Assembly: GCF_949987515.2 (NCBI RefSeq)
Contig: NC_082697.1
Coordinates: 20,963,730-21,027,729 of the forward strand
Origin: Delphinus delphis
Lineage: Eukaryota > Chordata > Mammalia > Artiodactyla > Delphinidae
Length of the DNA: 64,000 nt
Direction: 5' to 3'
Positions within the stretch are counted from its first letter, which is position 1. Each line of letters begins with the position of its first letter. The notes under the pieces were generated by a model. The model was not told where the DNA came from and did no database searches. It saw nothing but the letters and a program-made list of their open reading frames with translations. Of the stretch, positions 47,801-55,579 are shown in pieces. Made by a program: the position numbers and the translations under genes.

Positions 47801-50800
47801 GGCCCTTTACCCCAGTTATTCCAAAAGAACCCAGAAGCTATGAGAGCAGCCTGGGGAGCTCTGTGGTTAGGCTTTGAAGTCAGACAAATCTGCATTTGAA
47901 CCCTGCTCTTCAGTTTACTGCTGTGTGACCCCGGGCACATCACTTAATCATGCTGAGCCTGTTTCCTCATGTTGTAAAATGAGCACAGTAACCTCTGTCT
48001 TGCAGGGTGTGTGATGATCAGTGAAGATTATCCCAGTGACTACAATTTCTGTAAAGGGTGGAATGTGTCTGCCTTTTTTTCACTACTGTAGCATAGCCTG
48101 GTGAGTCAGACACACAGTAGGTGTTCAAAAATATCTGTTGAATGAGTGAGTGCCTAAAATTCTTTAGAGGACATTTATGGATTTCTCTCCCCAGCACCCA
48201 TTCCCCTCTCTCGTGATGACAGAAGTGCCATTTACTTTGGAGGAACCCTTCCCCACATCTAGTCCGTGACGCTCCAAAGAAAGTTGACTTCACCGCCATC
48301 TTCAGGGGGTGGAGCTTGAGACTTCAGCACAAGCTCCTTCGTGTCTGCTATCCCCCTGGCCACAGTGATTGGTCCAGGAGTGTGTACATAACCTAAGACG
48401 GACCAATCAGAGTGAATCTTAGGAGTTTCGCTTGAGCTGTAAGGAGAAGGTGCCCTCCTCCCACAGGGCTGGGAGTGCTGAGAAGGTGCCGGCGAGTGCT
48501 TCGCGGGGAGGCCCTACCCAAGAATTAGCCCTCCCGAGGGAAGCGGTGCTGAGAGGTGGCAGGAGAGAAACAGGGTCCAGTGACATTTGAGCCTTCCTCA
48601 AGCTGAACCCGAAGACAGACAATTCCAGGGACCTGTGAGCCAATACCTTCTGGTTTAGGCCATTTTGGACTAGGTTTTCTGTCCTTGAAACCTCACCCCC
48701 ACCCCTAATCCTAATTAACATGTGGGCTTGGCACAGAGTTTGGGGGTCCGTGACATCCCCGTAGGAGTCACGGCGAGTGCCTGAAAGACCGTTTGTGTGG
48801 TTTTCTCCACATGCAGCTTGGGGGATTGGATCCCCTTGGGATGGTGTAAACATTAGCTTGGGGATCCTAATGTCTCTGAGTTTAGGAGTCGGTGGCTCTG
48901 TGAGTCTAGGTCTTGGTGGCCCCAACACACTACAGTCCTGCACACGGAGGACTGAGCTTGACGGACCTTACCTGTAGAAGCTATACTTCCCTTTCCCAAG
49001 GTACTCCATCTTAAAGCTTCCTGAGAAAGTGGGAATTGTGACCTTCTCCAACTCCTTCTGCAGAGTAGCCACTCCCTGCTGGCAGGCTGAGGGGAAAGAG
49101 CGGGGTCAGTGGTCAGAGGTGTGCAGCCTGTTCATGGCAGGGACGTTGGGATTGGAAAGATCTAAAGCAGGGCTCAAGTTAAGGTTTTTGTCAAGGGCCC
49201 CAGAGCAAATATTTTCTGCTCTGTGGGTCTTACTGTCTCTGTCACAACCACTCAGTTTTGCTTTTATTGCACAAAAGCAGCCGTAGACAATACGTCAATG
49301 AGTAGGTACGGTTGTGTTCCAATAAAACTTTATTGATGGACACTGGAATTTGAATTTCATATCATTTTCACATGGTGTGAGATAGGATTCTTCTTTTGAT
49401 TTTTTCCAACTGTAAAAGCCATGCTTAGTTCCTGGGCCATGCAAAAACACGTGTTGGTCCAGATTTGGCCTATGGGCTGTCATTTGCCAAGCCCTAGTTT
49501 AAAATATCACCCCCTCCAAATACCCAGTCATGCATCCTGCGGGTGTTATTGAACATCTGCTCTGTGCTCTGCCCTCACAGATACTCTATCTCTCTGGCTT
49601 TCGGACTCTCTCGCCACAGGACCTTTGCATGTACCATTCCTGTTGCCTAGGAAGCCCCTTCCTCTCATCTTCACCTGGTCGTTCTAGTCATCACTTCCTC
49701 TAGGAACTTTCTCTGACTCATCAGATGAGAGCGATCCCCCTTGTTATCATTCTCATGATGCTGTGGGCATCTCTTTTGGAGCTCCCATTACCGTTTGTAA
49801 TTATGCATTTATTCATGTGATTTTTTTTACTACTATCTCTCTTCCCTGCTAGATGTAAGCCCCCCAAGGTCAGTGGTAGACGTCACGGACATCCCCTATC
49901 TTTACCACAGTGACTGGAACTTAATACCTGTTGGAGGAATGAATGAATGAATGTTCCAGGGTCAGGAATTCTGCCATCAGTTATTAGGTGGTTAACAGCA
50001 TCGAAAAACCAGTTAAAAGGCAAACACGTTAAATGAGAAGAGTAAGTAGTAGGATGAGGGATCCCAGGAGCCAGTTAGGAAGTAGTAAGAATAATAATAG
50101 TAATAATAATAATAACAGTTATCAAGCTCTCACTCTGTTCCAGGCACAGTTCTGGGCTCTATACACGTATTAAGTTACTGAATCTGAACAATCCTGGGTA
50201 GTAGGTCCTGTTACGACTCCCGGTTCACAGATGAGGAAGCTGAGACTCAGAAAGGTGACCACACAGCTGGCAGGTGATGGAGGCAGGATTGGAATCCAGG
50301 CCTTCTGGTCCCAGAGCCTGTGCCCTGGGATAGGCCTTCTGGGGGTTCAAAATGCATAGATTGTCACTGCCCGGAGGGAAAAGAAAATGTGGGATGGCCA
50401 CGATCTGTGGGTCTGCAGCGGCCAGGTCTTGAAGGGTCTCTAATGCCAAGCCCAAGACATCCACTGAGGGCACTAGGGAACCACTGAACAGTGTAAGTAA
50501 AGAGGGGGAATGGGCAGTTTGCTGTATTTCACAACTGTCACTGGTTGCCGCATGGGGTGTGAGTAGAAGGGGGAACCGAGGCTGCTGTGACAGGACATGA
50601 AGACTTCTGGGCTTAAAGGCCGAGCCCAAGCCTCTGCTCTCTGGAAGACTTCAGAACCACCCCAGCTCTGGGTATAGAGCAGGGACATAATCCTTTCTCC
50701 TAGCTCATGGGGAACCTTCCGTCTGCACCCCTGGGATTCAGAGGTGTCCTGCCTGGGCTGGGGTAGGAATTCAGGGGTGGGATACCAGGTCCCTTTGGTC

Positions 50801-51702
50801 CTGTCCTGATTCCCCAGGGGTCCACCGCGGCTGTGGTTCTGCCTTCCGGATCTGATTTCTCCGGCACTGGCTGTCCCCCACTGTTCTGCAGTTCATCTCT
50901 CTGCCACCGAGAGGCAGCATTGAGCAGCCCCACCCTGGTACATCTGACAAGACCAGAGCTCAGCTCCAGGCCGCCCACTTCCCAGTCCCTCCTCCAAGTT
51001 TGTCTGCTCATCTGTAAAGGTCGCTAGTAACAGTACGTCCTTTTAGCACAGTGCCTGGCACCGATCTGAGCAGGTCAGGGGGCTGCTTCATGCCAGTCTC
51101 TCCTCTGTCTGGGCCTGGATGCATGGCCTGGGGGACCCTCTCTGGGTCACCCAGATGGCTAGTGTGCACAATATGGCTGCCAGCCCCTGCCCTGGGGGAG
51201 GGCCTCCCCGCCCTGAAGACTGAGCCAGGGACCTTGAGACAAAAATCAGGGCTGAGAACCAGCTTGGAAGGAAGTGAAAGGCCTAGAAGCCAAGTGGGGT
51301 ATTGCGTAGAGGGAGGGGACCATGAGGCACCTGAGCACTGGACTCAAGAGTCCTCCAGGCCAGGGCTCCAATCCCGGTGCTGCCGCTTCCAGCCCTGTGA
51401 CCTTGGGTAGCTCACCTTATCTCAGCTTCTTCATATGTAACACAGGGGTAAGAGGGCCTCCTTGGAGGAGCTGTGAGCAGGCCATACACTGGATGTAAAG
51501 GGCTGCACACAGCAGGTGCTCAATCAGTGCTCCTCAGGGGTTGGAGGGGAGAAAAGGAAGGCATCCAGTTACCGTAGTCCAGGCCCTTCTGGGTGATCCT
51601 GGCCACGACGCCGGGGCTGGTGGTCGCTGTCACAGCTGTGCCCAGGGCGGCCAGCACCACCAGGGTCGCCCACCTCCACGTGTCATCAGGGCCCCTGGCC
51701 AT
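21879..51702 (-). CDS. BPI: Bactericidal/permeability-increasing protein, complete coding region in 15 exons
   Basis: BPI is a cationic neutrophil-granule protein that binds lipid A of Gram-negative LPS and damages the bacterial envelope. Joining the 15 exons listed below gives 1,452 nt, i.e. 483 residues plus TGA, with no internal stop; human BPI is 487 because it starts four residues earlier. Residues 1 to about 27 form a signal peptide with a hydrophobic core ([12 protein letters not shown]). The N-terminal barrel (to about residue 255) holds the basic WKARK stretch in exon 3 and cysteines 162 and 202, matching the human disulfide pair. Exon 8 carries the Pro-rich linker (RPPPFAPP), followed by the C-terminal barrel ending [12 protein letters not shown], almost as in cattle. 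Sequons are at N304 and N390. LBP lies 9 kb downstream on the same strand. There is no canonical AATAAA within about 400 nt after the stop, so the 3' UTR end is unresolved. Confidence 0.96.
21918..23389. other. BPI intron 14
   Basis: GA-rich stretch 22,480-22,990. No recognisable repeat. Long frames here are composition artefacts. Confidence 0.5.
23390..23466 (-). CDS. BPI: BPI exon 14 (residues 446-471)
   Basis: 77 nt, with acceptor CAATGCAG|AGAAGC and donor CACCAG|GTGAGT. It encodes [26 protein letters not shown]. The polypyrimidine tract of the acceptor is made of telomere-like CCTTAA units. Confidence 0.95.
23470..23506. repeat. Telomere-like GGTTAA units
   Basis: 'aggttaaggtagaggttaag gttaaggg'-type array: three to four GGTTAAG units forming the pyrimidine tract of the BPI exon 14 acceptor. 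Confidence 0.8.
24508..24571 (-). CDS. BPI: BPI exon 13 (residues 425-446)
   Basis: 64 nt, with acceptor CCCCCAG|GTTGAA and donor TTAACG|GTAAGG. It encodes [21 protein letters not shown]. Confidence 0.95.
25216..25302 (+). mobile_element. Severely truncated L1 3' end (87 bp)
   Basis: 'taactgattcactttgctgt' through 'ccaataaacatgtaaaaata'. Flanking duplication AAAAAGCAGGCTA / AAAAAGTAGGCTA. Confidence 0.88.
26165..27060 (+). mobile_element. L2 (LINE2) 3' part
   Basis: Long L2 remnant: 'cctgctattccctctgcctg', 'agagaagctttccctgatca', ending 'gtaggtactcaataaa'. An open 183-codon frame here is a by-product. Confidence 0.75.
27402..27444 (-). CDS. BPI: BPI exon 12 (residues 410-424)
   Basis: A short exon of 43 nt, with acceptor TCTCACAG|GCTGCT and donor TTCCCG|GTGAGT. 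It encodes [15 protein letters not shown], nearly identical to human. Confidence 0.95.
27560..27995 (+). mobile_element. Probable LTR (ERVL-like)
   Basis: 'gatccacccttgcctgaaac' and 'tatttgagccaataaacaat' resemble an LTR polyadenylation region. Family not named. Confidence 0.45.
28045..28265 (-). repeat. MIR, reverse orientation
   Basis: 'tattgaacccttatcattcg', 'ttttacaggtgaggtccttg' and 'caaggtcacacagctaacat'. Confidence 0.75.
28625..28880. repeat. Polypyrimidine tract (CT/GTCTCT-rich)
   Basis: About 250 bp of TCTCTGTCTC-type sequence, almost purine-free on the plus strand. BPI intron 11. Confidence 0.95.
29575..29642 (-). CDS. BPI: BPI exon 11 (residues 388-410)
   Basis: 68 nt, with acceptor TTTGCAG|TACGTG and donor AACAA|GTAAGT. 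It encodes [22 protein letters not shown], with sequon N390-V-S. Confidence 0.94.
29943..30565. repeat. Degenerate GAAT/AATG tetranucleotide region
   Basis: ATTCATTC near 29,943, then from about 30,190 to 30,565 many diverged AATGAATG/AATAAATG units. BPI intron 10. Confidence 0.8.
30731..30898 (-). CDS. BPI: BPI exon 10 (residues 332-387)
   Basis: 168 nt, phase 0, with acceptor GGCTGCAG|GTGGCT and donor GAGATG|GTAAGC. It encodes [20 protein letters not shown] through [16 protein letters not shown] in the C-terminal barrel. Confidence 0.95.
30955..31310 (+). mobile_element. L2 fragment
   Basis: L2-like 'ccattgcttttggaataaat', 'cagcacttggtaccctgcca'. Confidence 0.5.
31462..31872 (+). mobile_element. 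MaLR LTR (MST-like)
   Basis: 'tatggactgaaagtttgtgt', 'ggaggtggggccctaaggaa', 'ccttgatcttggacttcttg' and 'gtgagaaataaatttctgtt' in order; near full length. BPI intron 9. Noncoding. Confidence 0.82.
32327..32386 (-). CDS. BPI: BPI exon 9 (residues 312-331)
   Basis: 60 nt, with acceptor CACTACAG|TTACCA and donor CCCCAG|GTGAGA. It encodes [20 protein letters not shown], a clear match to human [20 protein letters not shown]. Confidence 0.95.
32387..33399. other. BPI intron 8
   Basis: A reverse MIR-like piece at about 33,150-33,300; otherwise nothing recognised. Confidence 0.4.
33400..33576 (-). CDS. BPI: BPI exon 8 (residues 253-311)
   Basis: 177 nt, phase 0 at both ends, with acceptor CCCCCAG|GGGGAG and donor GACACG|GTAAGG. 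It encodes the Pro-rich linker [14 protein letters not shown] and the first C-barrel strands ([20 protein letters not shown]). It contains the sequon N304-F-T. The final codon is ACG (Thr) where human and cattle have Met. Confidence 0.95.
33735..33870 (-). repeat. MIR, reverse orientation
   Basis: 'cattttacaggagaggacac', 'cttgcccaaggtcactcaga'. Confidence 0.7.
34184..34698 (+). mobile_element. 5'-truncated L1 3' end
   Basis: L1 3' UTR from 'gatagacctagagtctgtca' to the A-rich tail. Perfect 18-bp duplication AAAGAAACAAGAATGTTG at 34,166-34,183 and 34,699-34,716. BPI intron 7. Confidence 0.95.
34717..35790. other. Old L1-like intron 7 sequence
   Basis: Diverged L1M-like text ('atatgttagaatgccattta', 'ttggtccagcaatttcactt') on both sides of the younger L1. 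Remainder unassigned. Confidence 0.45.
35814..35862. repeat. (TG)n microsatellite
   Basis: About 18 TG units, then TATGTGCGTG. Confidence 0.97.
36398..36434. repeat. (ATCC)n microsatellite
   Basis: About eight ATCC/TCCA units just before a MIR-like 'actgagcacctattatatgc'. Confidence 0.9.
36511..36849 (+). mobile_element. Full-length CHR-1 type SINE
   Basis: Head ggcttccctggtggcacagt, long repeated body, tail AACTAAATAAAAAAAAAG. Imperfect flanking AAAGAATAAAGC / AAAGAACAAAGC. Confidence 0.95.
37324..37415 (-). CDS. BPI: BPI exon 7 (residues 222-252)
   Basis: 92 nt, with acceptor CCCCCTAG|TGACAA and donor TTGAAG|GTAAGA. It encodes [20 protein letters not shown] through NLDVLLK, the end of the N-terminal barrel. 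Confidence 0.95.
37655..37830 (+). repeat. MIR
   Basis: 'gaccttggacaagtcctttc' and 'catttgtaaaatggggtact' follow the MIR core. BPI intron 6. Confidence 0.8.
38783..38846 (-). CDS. BPI: BPI exon 6 (residues 201-222)
   Basis: 64 nt, with acceptor TCCCCAG|ATCTGC and donor TGCCAG|GTAAGG. It encodes [21 protein letters not shown]. Cys202 is the second disulfide partner. Confidence 0.95.
39495..39960 (+). mobile_element. MLT1-like MaLR LTR
   Basis: 'gcagcttccactttggtctc', 'catggagcagagacaagcta', 'cctgatccacagaatccgtg'. BPI intron 5. Confidence 0.75.
40090..40745 (+). mobile_element. Probable ERV LTR-like region
   Basis: Ends with 'gcccaataaaacactcgcac' and 'ctgaatctttgtctcag', like a class III LTR end. 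A 249-codon antisense open frame lies here but has no recognisable domain. Family uncertain. Confidence 0.35.
41028..41056. repeat. (GGAA)n tract
   Basis: GGGAGGAAGGAAAGGAAGGA and onward. Confidence 0.9.
41810..41965 (-). repeat. MIR, reverse orientation
   Basis: 'cccattttacagatggtgaa', 'caacatcacacagctaagcc'. Confidence 0.75.
42062..42320 (+). mobile_element. L2 fragment
   Basis: 'ggccaggtcacccctttgcc' and 'ccttcaatggctccccattg' are L2 text. Confidence 0.6.
42818..44262 (+). mobile_element. 5'-truncated L1 (1.45 kb), ORF2 end and 3' UTR
   Basis: Starts in ORF2 and runs to the 3' end with a (TA)n tail. A 22-bp perfect duplication beginning AAGAGGTCTGGG lies at 42,796-42,817 and 44,263-44,284. 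ORF2 is broken (for example TAG at 43,273). It is antisense to BPI in intron 5, about 80 bp from exon 5. Confidence 0.95.
44367..44430 (-). CDS. BPI: BPI exon 5 (residues 179-200)
   Basis: 64 nt, with acceptor ATCTCCAG|GTGGCT and donor CGCAAG|GTACGA. It encodes [21 protein letters not shown], the helix typical of BPI and LBP. An L1 copy lies about 80 nt downstream in the intron. Confidence 0.95.
44480..45350 (+). mobile_element. L2 fragment(s)
   Basis: 'ttaattaactcctacttatt' and the terminal L2 pattern near 45,230-45,345 ('catagtagattcttagtcga'). MIR-like piece within. BPI intron 4. Confidence 0.5.
45593..45885 (+). mobile_element. CHR-1 type SINE
   Basis: Head gggactgccctggtggcgaa, tail AAATAAATAAATTTAT. 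Duplication AGAATAATCAGGACA / AGAATAACTAGGACA (45,578-45,592 and 45,886-45,900). Antisense to BPI. Confidence 0.95.
45942..46103 (-). CDS. BPI: BPI exon 4 (residues 125-179)
   Basis: 162 nt, with acceptor CCCTTCAG|CAAAG and donor CTGGG|GTATGA. It encodes [20 protein letters not shown] through [13 protein letters not shown]. Cys162 is one partner of the family disulfide. It is two codons longer than LBP exon 4. A SINE copy ends only about 41 nt past the donor. Confidence 0.94.
46190..46310 (-). repeat. MIR, reverse orientation
   Basis: 'cttgcccaagatcacacagc' and 'aaagagccaggattccaact'. Confidence 0.75.
46950..47308 (+). mobile_element. MLT1-like MaLR LTR
   Basis: 'tgatcacatgacttgctttg', 'ggtttgttacagagcgatag' (LTR end). 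BPI intron 3. Confidence 0.65.
47585..47713 (-). CDS. BPI: BPI exon 3 (residues 82-125)
   Basis: 129 nt, with acceptor TTTGCAG|CTTGG and donor TTTCAT|GTGCGT (a weaker GTGCGT donor). It contains [16 protein letters not shown] and the basic GKWKARKNF segment, part of the LPS-binding face. The length equals LBP exon 3. Confidence 0.94.
47860..48150 (+). repeat. MIR
   Basis: 'ctgtgtgaccccgggcacat' and 'tgagcctgtttcctcatgtt'; ends with 'cagtaggtgttcaaaaatat'. Confidence 0.75.
48205..48560. mobile_element. Possible LTR-like repeat
   Basis: 'gacggaccaatcagagtgaa' and 'ggccacagtgattggtccag' are LTR/MER-type CCAAT text. Family uncertain; BPI intron 2. Confidence 0.35.
48972..49086 (-). CDS. BPI: BPI exon 2 (residues 44-82)
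   Basis: 115 nt, with acceptor CCCTCAG|CCTGCC and donor CTACAG|GTAAGG. It encodes [20 protein letters not shown] onward to KYSFY, the start of the N-terminal barrel. The length equals LBP exon 2. Confidence 0.95.
49540..49950 (+). mobile_element. L2 3' end
   Basis: 'ctggtcgttctagtcatcac', 'ggaactttctctgactcatc', ending 'ggaatgaatgaatgaatg'. BPI intron 1. Confidence 0.65.
50090..50315 (-). repeat. (AAT)n followed by reverse MIR
   Basis: AATAATAATAGTAATAATAA then 'cagatgaggaagctgagact' and 'ggattggaatccagg'. Confidence 0.75.
51573..51702 (-). CDS. BPI: BPI exon 1 coding part (residues 1-43)
   Basis: It encodes MARGPDDTW... through KGLDY plus one nt and covers the signal peptide. The start context is GAAGACATGGCC, with G at -3 and +4. 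The donor is TACG|GTAACT, phase 1. The human upstream MREN start is absent: the residues before this Met read LQYED, and the next in-frame ATG is about 180 nt away, beyond the probable promoter. Confidence 0.95.
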
Positions 51703-51900
51703 GTCTTCGTACTGCAGAGCTGCCAAAACCTCGAGGCCTTGGAGGGGACGCAGGGACCTATAAATGAGGCAGCCGGGGAAGCGCAAGTCAGTGGAATGTA
51801 GAAAAGAGGAAGGAACACAGCAGGGGCGGGAGAAGGGATGGACGGCTGCCTGCCTGCGGTCCCCCACCATGGTCGGGGCCACAGCCCCAGAGCAGCCAGC
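51703..51900 (-). promoter_or_regulatory. Probable BPI promoter with PU.1-type site
   Basis: The motif AAAGAGGAAG at 51,803-51,812 (plus strand) matches the PU.1/ETS core and lies about 100 bp before the BPI ATG. An AT-rich CATTTATAG at about 51,752-51,760 (minus strand) could act as a weak TATA element. PU.1 control fits myeloid expression of BPI. The function is inferred from motif and position only. Confidence 0.5.
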
Positions 51901-51917
51901 AGTGGAGCCTGGGAGCC

Positions 51918-51984
51918 CTGTGTCTGTGTGTGTGGTGTGGTATGCTGTGTGTGTTTGTATGTGTGGTGTGTGGTGTGTGTAGGT
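51918..51984. repeat. Degenerate (TG)n/GTGTGG tract
   Basis: TGTGTGTGTGGTGTGGTATG and similar units, about 200 bp upstream of BPI exon 1. Confidence 0.85.
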
Positions 51985-52114
51985 TGAGACTTCTGGCTCT
52001 GGGCATCATTCTCCTCCCTAAGCACCCCTTCTCCCTCCCTGAACCCCCACCCCAATCCCTTTATCTAAGGACTTCCTGGAAGCTGGGTGGTAGGTACATC
52101 AGTGCTCATTATAT

Positions 52115-52660
52115 TTTTCTTTTCTTTTTTTTAATGCTTTACTGAGGTACAGTCGAGAAATAAAATTGGATACAGTTGGCCCTCGAACAACACAAGCTTG
52201 AATTGTGCAGGTGCACTTATATGGGGATTTTCTTCAATAAATACATGCTACGGTACTACACCATCTGTGGTTGGTTGAATCCACAGGTGTGGAACCTCGG
52301 ATATGGTGGAACCGCATATATGGGGGGCCGACTCTTAAGTTATACGTGGATTTTCGGCTGCTGTCGGGGGGGTCAGTGCCCCAACCTCTGCATTGTTCAA
52401 GGGTCTAGTGTATATTTAAAGTGTACAAGGTGATAATTCGATAAATGTGTACATTGTCAAGTGACTTTCCCAGCCACGCTAGTTAACTCATCCATCACCT
52501 CACATAGTTATCATTCTGTGTATGTAGTGAGAAGGTTGAAGATTTACTCTCTTAGCAAATCCCAAGTGTACAATAGAGTACTCTTAGCTATAGTCACCTT
52601 GCTGTGCATTAGATCCCCAAAACTCATTCATTTTATAACTGAAAATTATATTTGTCTTTC
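52115..52660 (-). mobile_element. Old L1 fragment split by a DNA transposon
   Basis: 'tttactgaggtacagtcgag' before and 'gtgtacaaggtgataattcg', 'tatagtcaccttgctgtgca' after; reverse L1M 3' region. Confidence 0.75.
52173..52410. mobile_element. Tigger-like non-autonomous DNA transposon
   Basis: 238 bp flanked by TA. Terminal inverted repeats CAGTTGGCCCTCGAACAAC and the complement of TTGTTCAAGGGTCTAGTG. No coding capacity. Confidence 0.7.
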
Positions 52661-52769
52661 TATTTTTGATTCCCTCGATGTTTTCCACAGTAAAACATTT
52701 AAGGAAACAGAACATTGATTATTTTCTTGTCCTGAGAGGCAAAAATGGTAATAATTGAATGCTTGAATT

Positions 52770-52990
52770 TTGGAGTCTGGTATCTTAACTCTGGTTTTAA
52801 ATCTCAACTCTGCCACTCTGTGGTTGTTTGACCTTGGTCAAGCCCCTTAACCTCTCTGAACCTCAATTTCCTCTCTGTAAAGTGGGGATAAACAGAATAC
52901 CCTCCCTCCCTGGGTTTTTGTGAAGACATAAAGGGCTTTAAACCACGTAAAGCACCTAGCACAACACCCCTGCATAATAAGCCCACGAAT
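52770..52990 (+). repeat. MIR, nearly full length
   Basis: 'gtttgaccttggtcaagccc', 'ttaacctctctgaacctcaa' and 'gcacctagcacaacacccct'. Confidence 0.85.
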
Positions 52991-54663
52991 GGTAGCTATT
53001 AATGTCACTCTGGCTTTAAAAGTAATCCATGTTCATTGACCAAAATTTGAGAAAGAACCCAAAAAATAAAAATTACCTGCAATCCCTAATTCCAGAGAGG
53101 ACAAGCAGAAGTGTATTTTAGAGCATTTCTCTCCCCTCTCCCCACTTTTGGTAAGTGTAGATAGAGTGTGTTTTTCAACGAAGAAATACGGGATCACACT
53201 GATCAGTTCTGCAAAGTTCCCTTTCTTCAATGAACAGTATGTAGGGTTCTGTCTCCTTCTACCTGCACTGCACGGTATTTCATTGCTTCCTCATCCCACA
53301 GTTTTCTTCACCAAGCTTTTGTTTTTATTCTTTTTACCGCTTCCTTTGACAGATGCGGAACCTGAGGGTTCGAGAGGGGAAGTGTTCTTCCCACTGTCAG
53401 ACAGCTAGCTGCTAGCAGAGCTGGGATTCAAACGCAGATGCATCCCACACCATCCTGAGTCCTTCAGTGTCTTGGGGGTTGAGGGGGGCGGTGACCAGCA
53501 CATACTCCCCATCTCCACACCAGCTTCCCCGAAGGATCTCTGTCTGCTCTGCACCTGCCCCTCCCTTTGCAGCAGCCTCAGGCCCGGTGTGGGCGGGAAT
53601 CCCGCTGGGCAGCCACACCATCTCCATGGTGATTAGAGGAGGGGCGGGGCTGCAGAGGGGGAGGATGGCTTCTCTTCTGCTGAGTCCTCATCAGCCCCCT
53701 GGCGCCCTGTCTCCGCGACTCTGATTTGATGAAAGCCTAATGAAGCCCATTGAGCCAGGAGGACATGAGACCTCCTGAGTTGTTGTTTTTTTTTTCTTTC
53801 TTCTCTTCCTCTGTATCTAAAAGGGTCTCCCTTCCTGCCCCAACCTGCCACAACAAGAATCCTTCTGGCTTGCTTAAGAATGAAAACAGTGACCATGCGC
53901 CGAGCATCTAGTATGTGGCAGACACTTTACATATATTGTCTCCAAGCCTAAAAACAACCTGTGAGGGTGGGATGATTATTCTCCATTTTGGAGTTGAGGA
54001 AACTGAGTCACAGAGCGATTATGTCCCTATCAAGGTCACACTGCCTTTCATGGAGAGAAGAATTCTCCCCTCTAGCTTTCCAAGAGGACTTGTCACCCTG
54101 GGTCCTCACCCTAGCTCTACCTTCCTGGGCCCCCAGACTCACATGTCTGTATCTGTACAAGGAAGATAGATGCCAAAACACATAGATCCATGACTTGTCA
54201 GACAATTAGATTTTTGAAGAGTTATCTTACACAGTTTTGAACACCTGCAGCTCTAACTGCCCCAAATTCCTGAGTGCCCTGGGTCCAGGCAGATGTTGCA
54301 TCTGTGAGGGTGTCAGACAGGAAAGAAGTATTAAGAGCAAACTCACATGATGATGACTTACACCGCCACTACATCAGAATCTTAAAACCAACGGGCAAGT
54401 TTTTGAAGCAGCCAGCCCCACTGGCTTCCCTCTGATCAGTCAAATCCAGACGAGTCCATCAGCGACCCTCTGGCCTCCTTTTCAGCTCTGCCACTGGCCA
54501 TGGAGGTGTCCTACTGCTTCAGGCCTGACTCTCTACTCGGTATGAGTGACAATGTCTTTAACCCAAGGAATAGAAATCCCCAGCTCACGTTGGCTTCAAC
54601 AATAAACACATATAATATCTCAGAGACAAAGTCCAGAGAGAGGGCAGGTTTGAGGTTCTGATT
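52991..54663. other. Upstream of BPI, mostly unassigned
   Basis: Reverse MIR-like pieces at 53,340-53,440 and 53,900-54,040. No exon or other element recognised. Confidence 0.4.
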
Positions 54664-54680
54664 AATTCAACAGCTAACAG

Positions 54681-54833
54681 GACTTCCCAGAGGTCCAGTG
54701 GTTAAGACTCTGTGCTTCCACTGAAGTGGGTGTGGGTTTGATCCCTGGTTGGGGAACTAAGATCCCACATGCCGTGCAGCCAAGAAAAACAAAAACAAAC
54801 AAATTCGCAATAAAAATGGGAATTAAAAAAAAA
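54681..54833 (+). mobile_element. Short CHR-type SINE with perfect 17-bp duplication
   Basis: Head gacttcccagaggtccagtg, B-box ggtttgatccctggttgggg. AATTCAACAGCTAACAG occurs at 54,664-54,680 and again at 54,834-54,850. Confidence 0.95.
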
Positions 54834-54996
54834 AATTCAACAGCTAACAGACATTTACCATCTCTCCACACCTGTCTGCCCTGCCATCCTAGTGTCTCAG
54901 ATTTACCCTCACACTGGCTTCTTTCATGGTTGTGTGAAATCAAATTCACATTTAATGGCAAGACAAGAAAATTTAAATGTAAAAAAATTTCTCTGG

Positions 54997-55200
54997 GGGC
55001 TTCCCTGGTGGCGCAGTGGTTGAGAGTCCGCCTGCCGATGCAGGGGACACAGGTTCGTGCCCCGGTCCGGGAAGATCCCACGAGCCGCGGAGCGGCTGGG
55101 CCCGTGAGCCATGGCCGCTGAGCCTGCGCGTCGGAGCCTGTGCTCCGCAATGGGAGAGGCCACAGCAGTGAGAGGCCCGCGTACCACAAAAAAAAAAAAA
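54997..55200 (+). mobile_element. CHR-2 type SINE, full length
   Basis: Head ggcttccctggtggcgcagt to 'gaggcccgcgtaccac' plus A-tail. Flanks AAAAAAATTTCTCTG / AAAAAATTTTCTCTG. Confidence 0.95.
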
Positions 55201-55579
55201 AAAAAATTTTCTCTGCCCTTTGGCCTCCTCTCTCCCCTCTACTGTGCATTGCGTTAGGCATTGACCGAAACTTCCCTGTTGGCAGAAATACCTGCTCAAC
55301 CCTAAAGAGCCACATTCTCCTAGCATCACCAAGAGAACTCCTTAAAGATAACATTCCTTCTTGATCTTGTAAGGGGATCACATGGCCCATCACCTTGTAC
55401 TTGCATATCTGAATTGTGTAAAATGTCAATAATACGTCATCTAACGTACAGCCCTCTGTCTCAAAAAACTTATGTAACTGTGTTTTGACTTCTAATGGGT
55501 GGAACAGTTCTCAGAGCTTTCTGAGATGCTGTTCCTGGGTTTTTTTTTTTCGTTTTTTCATTTTGTTTTGTTTTGTTTT

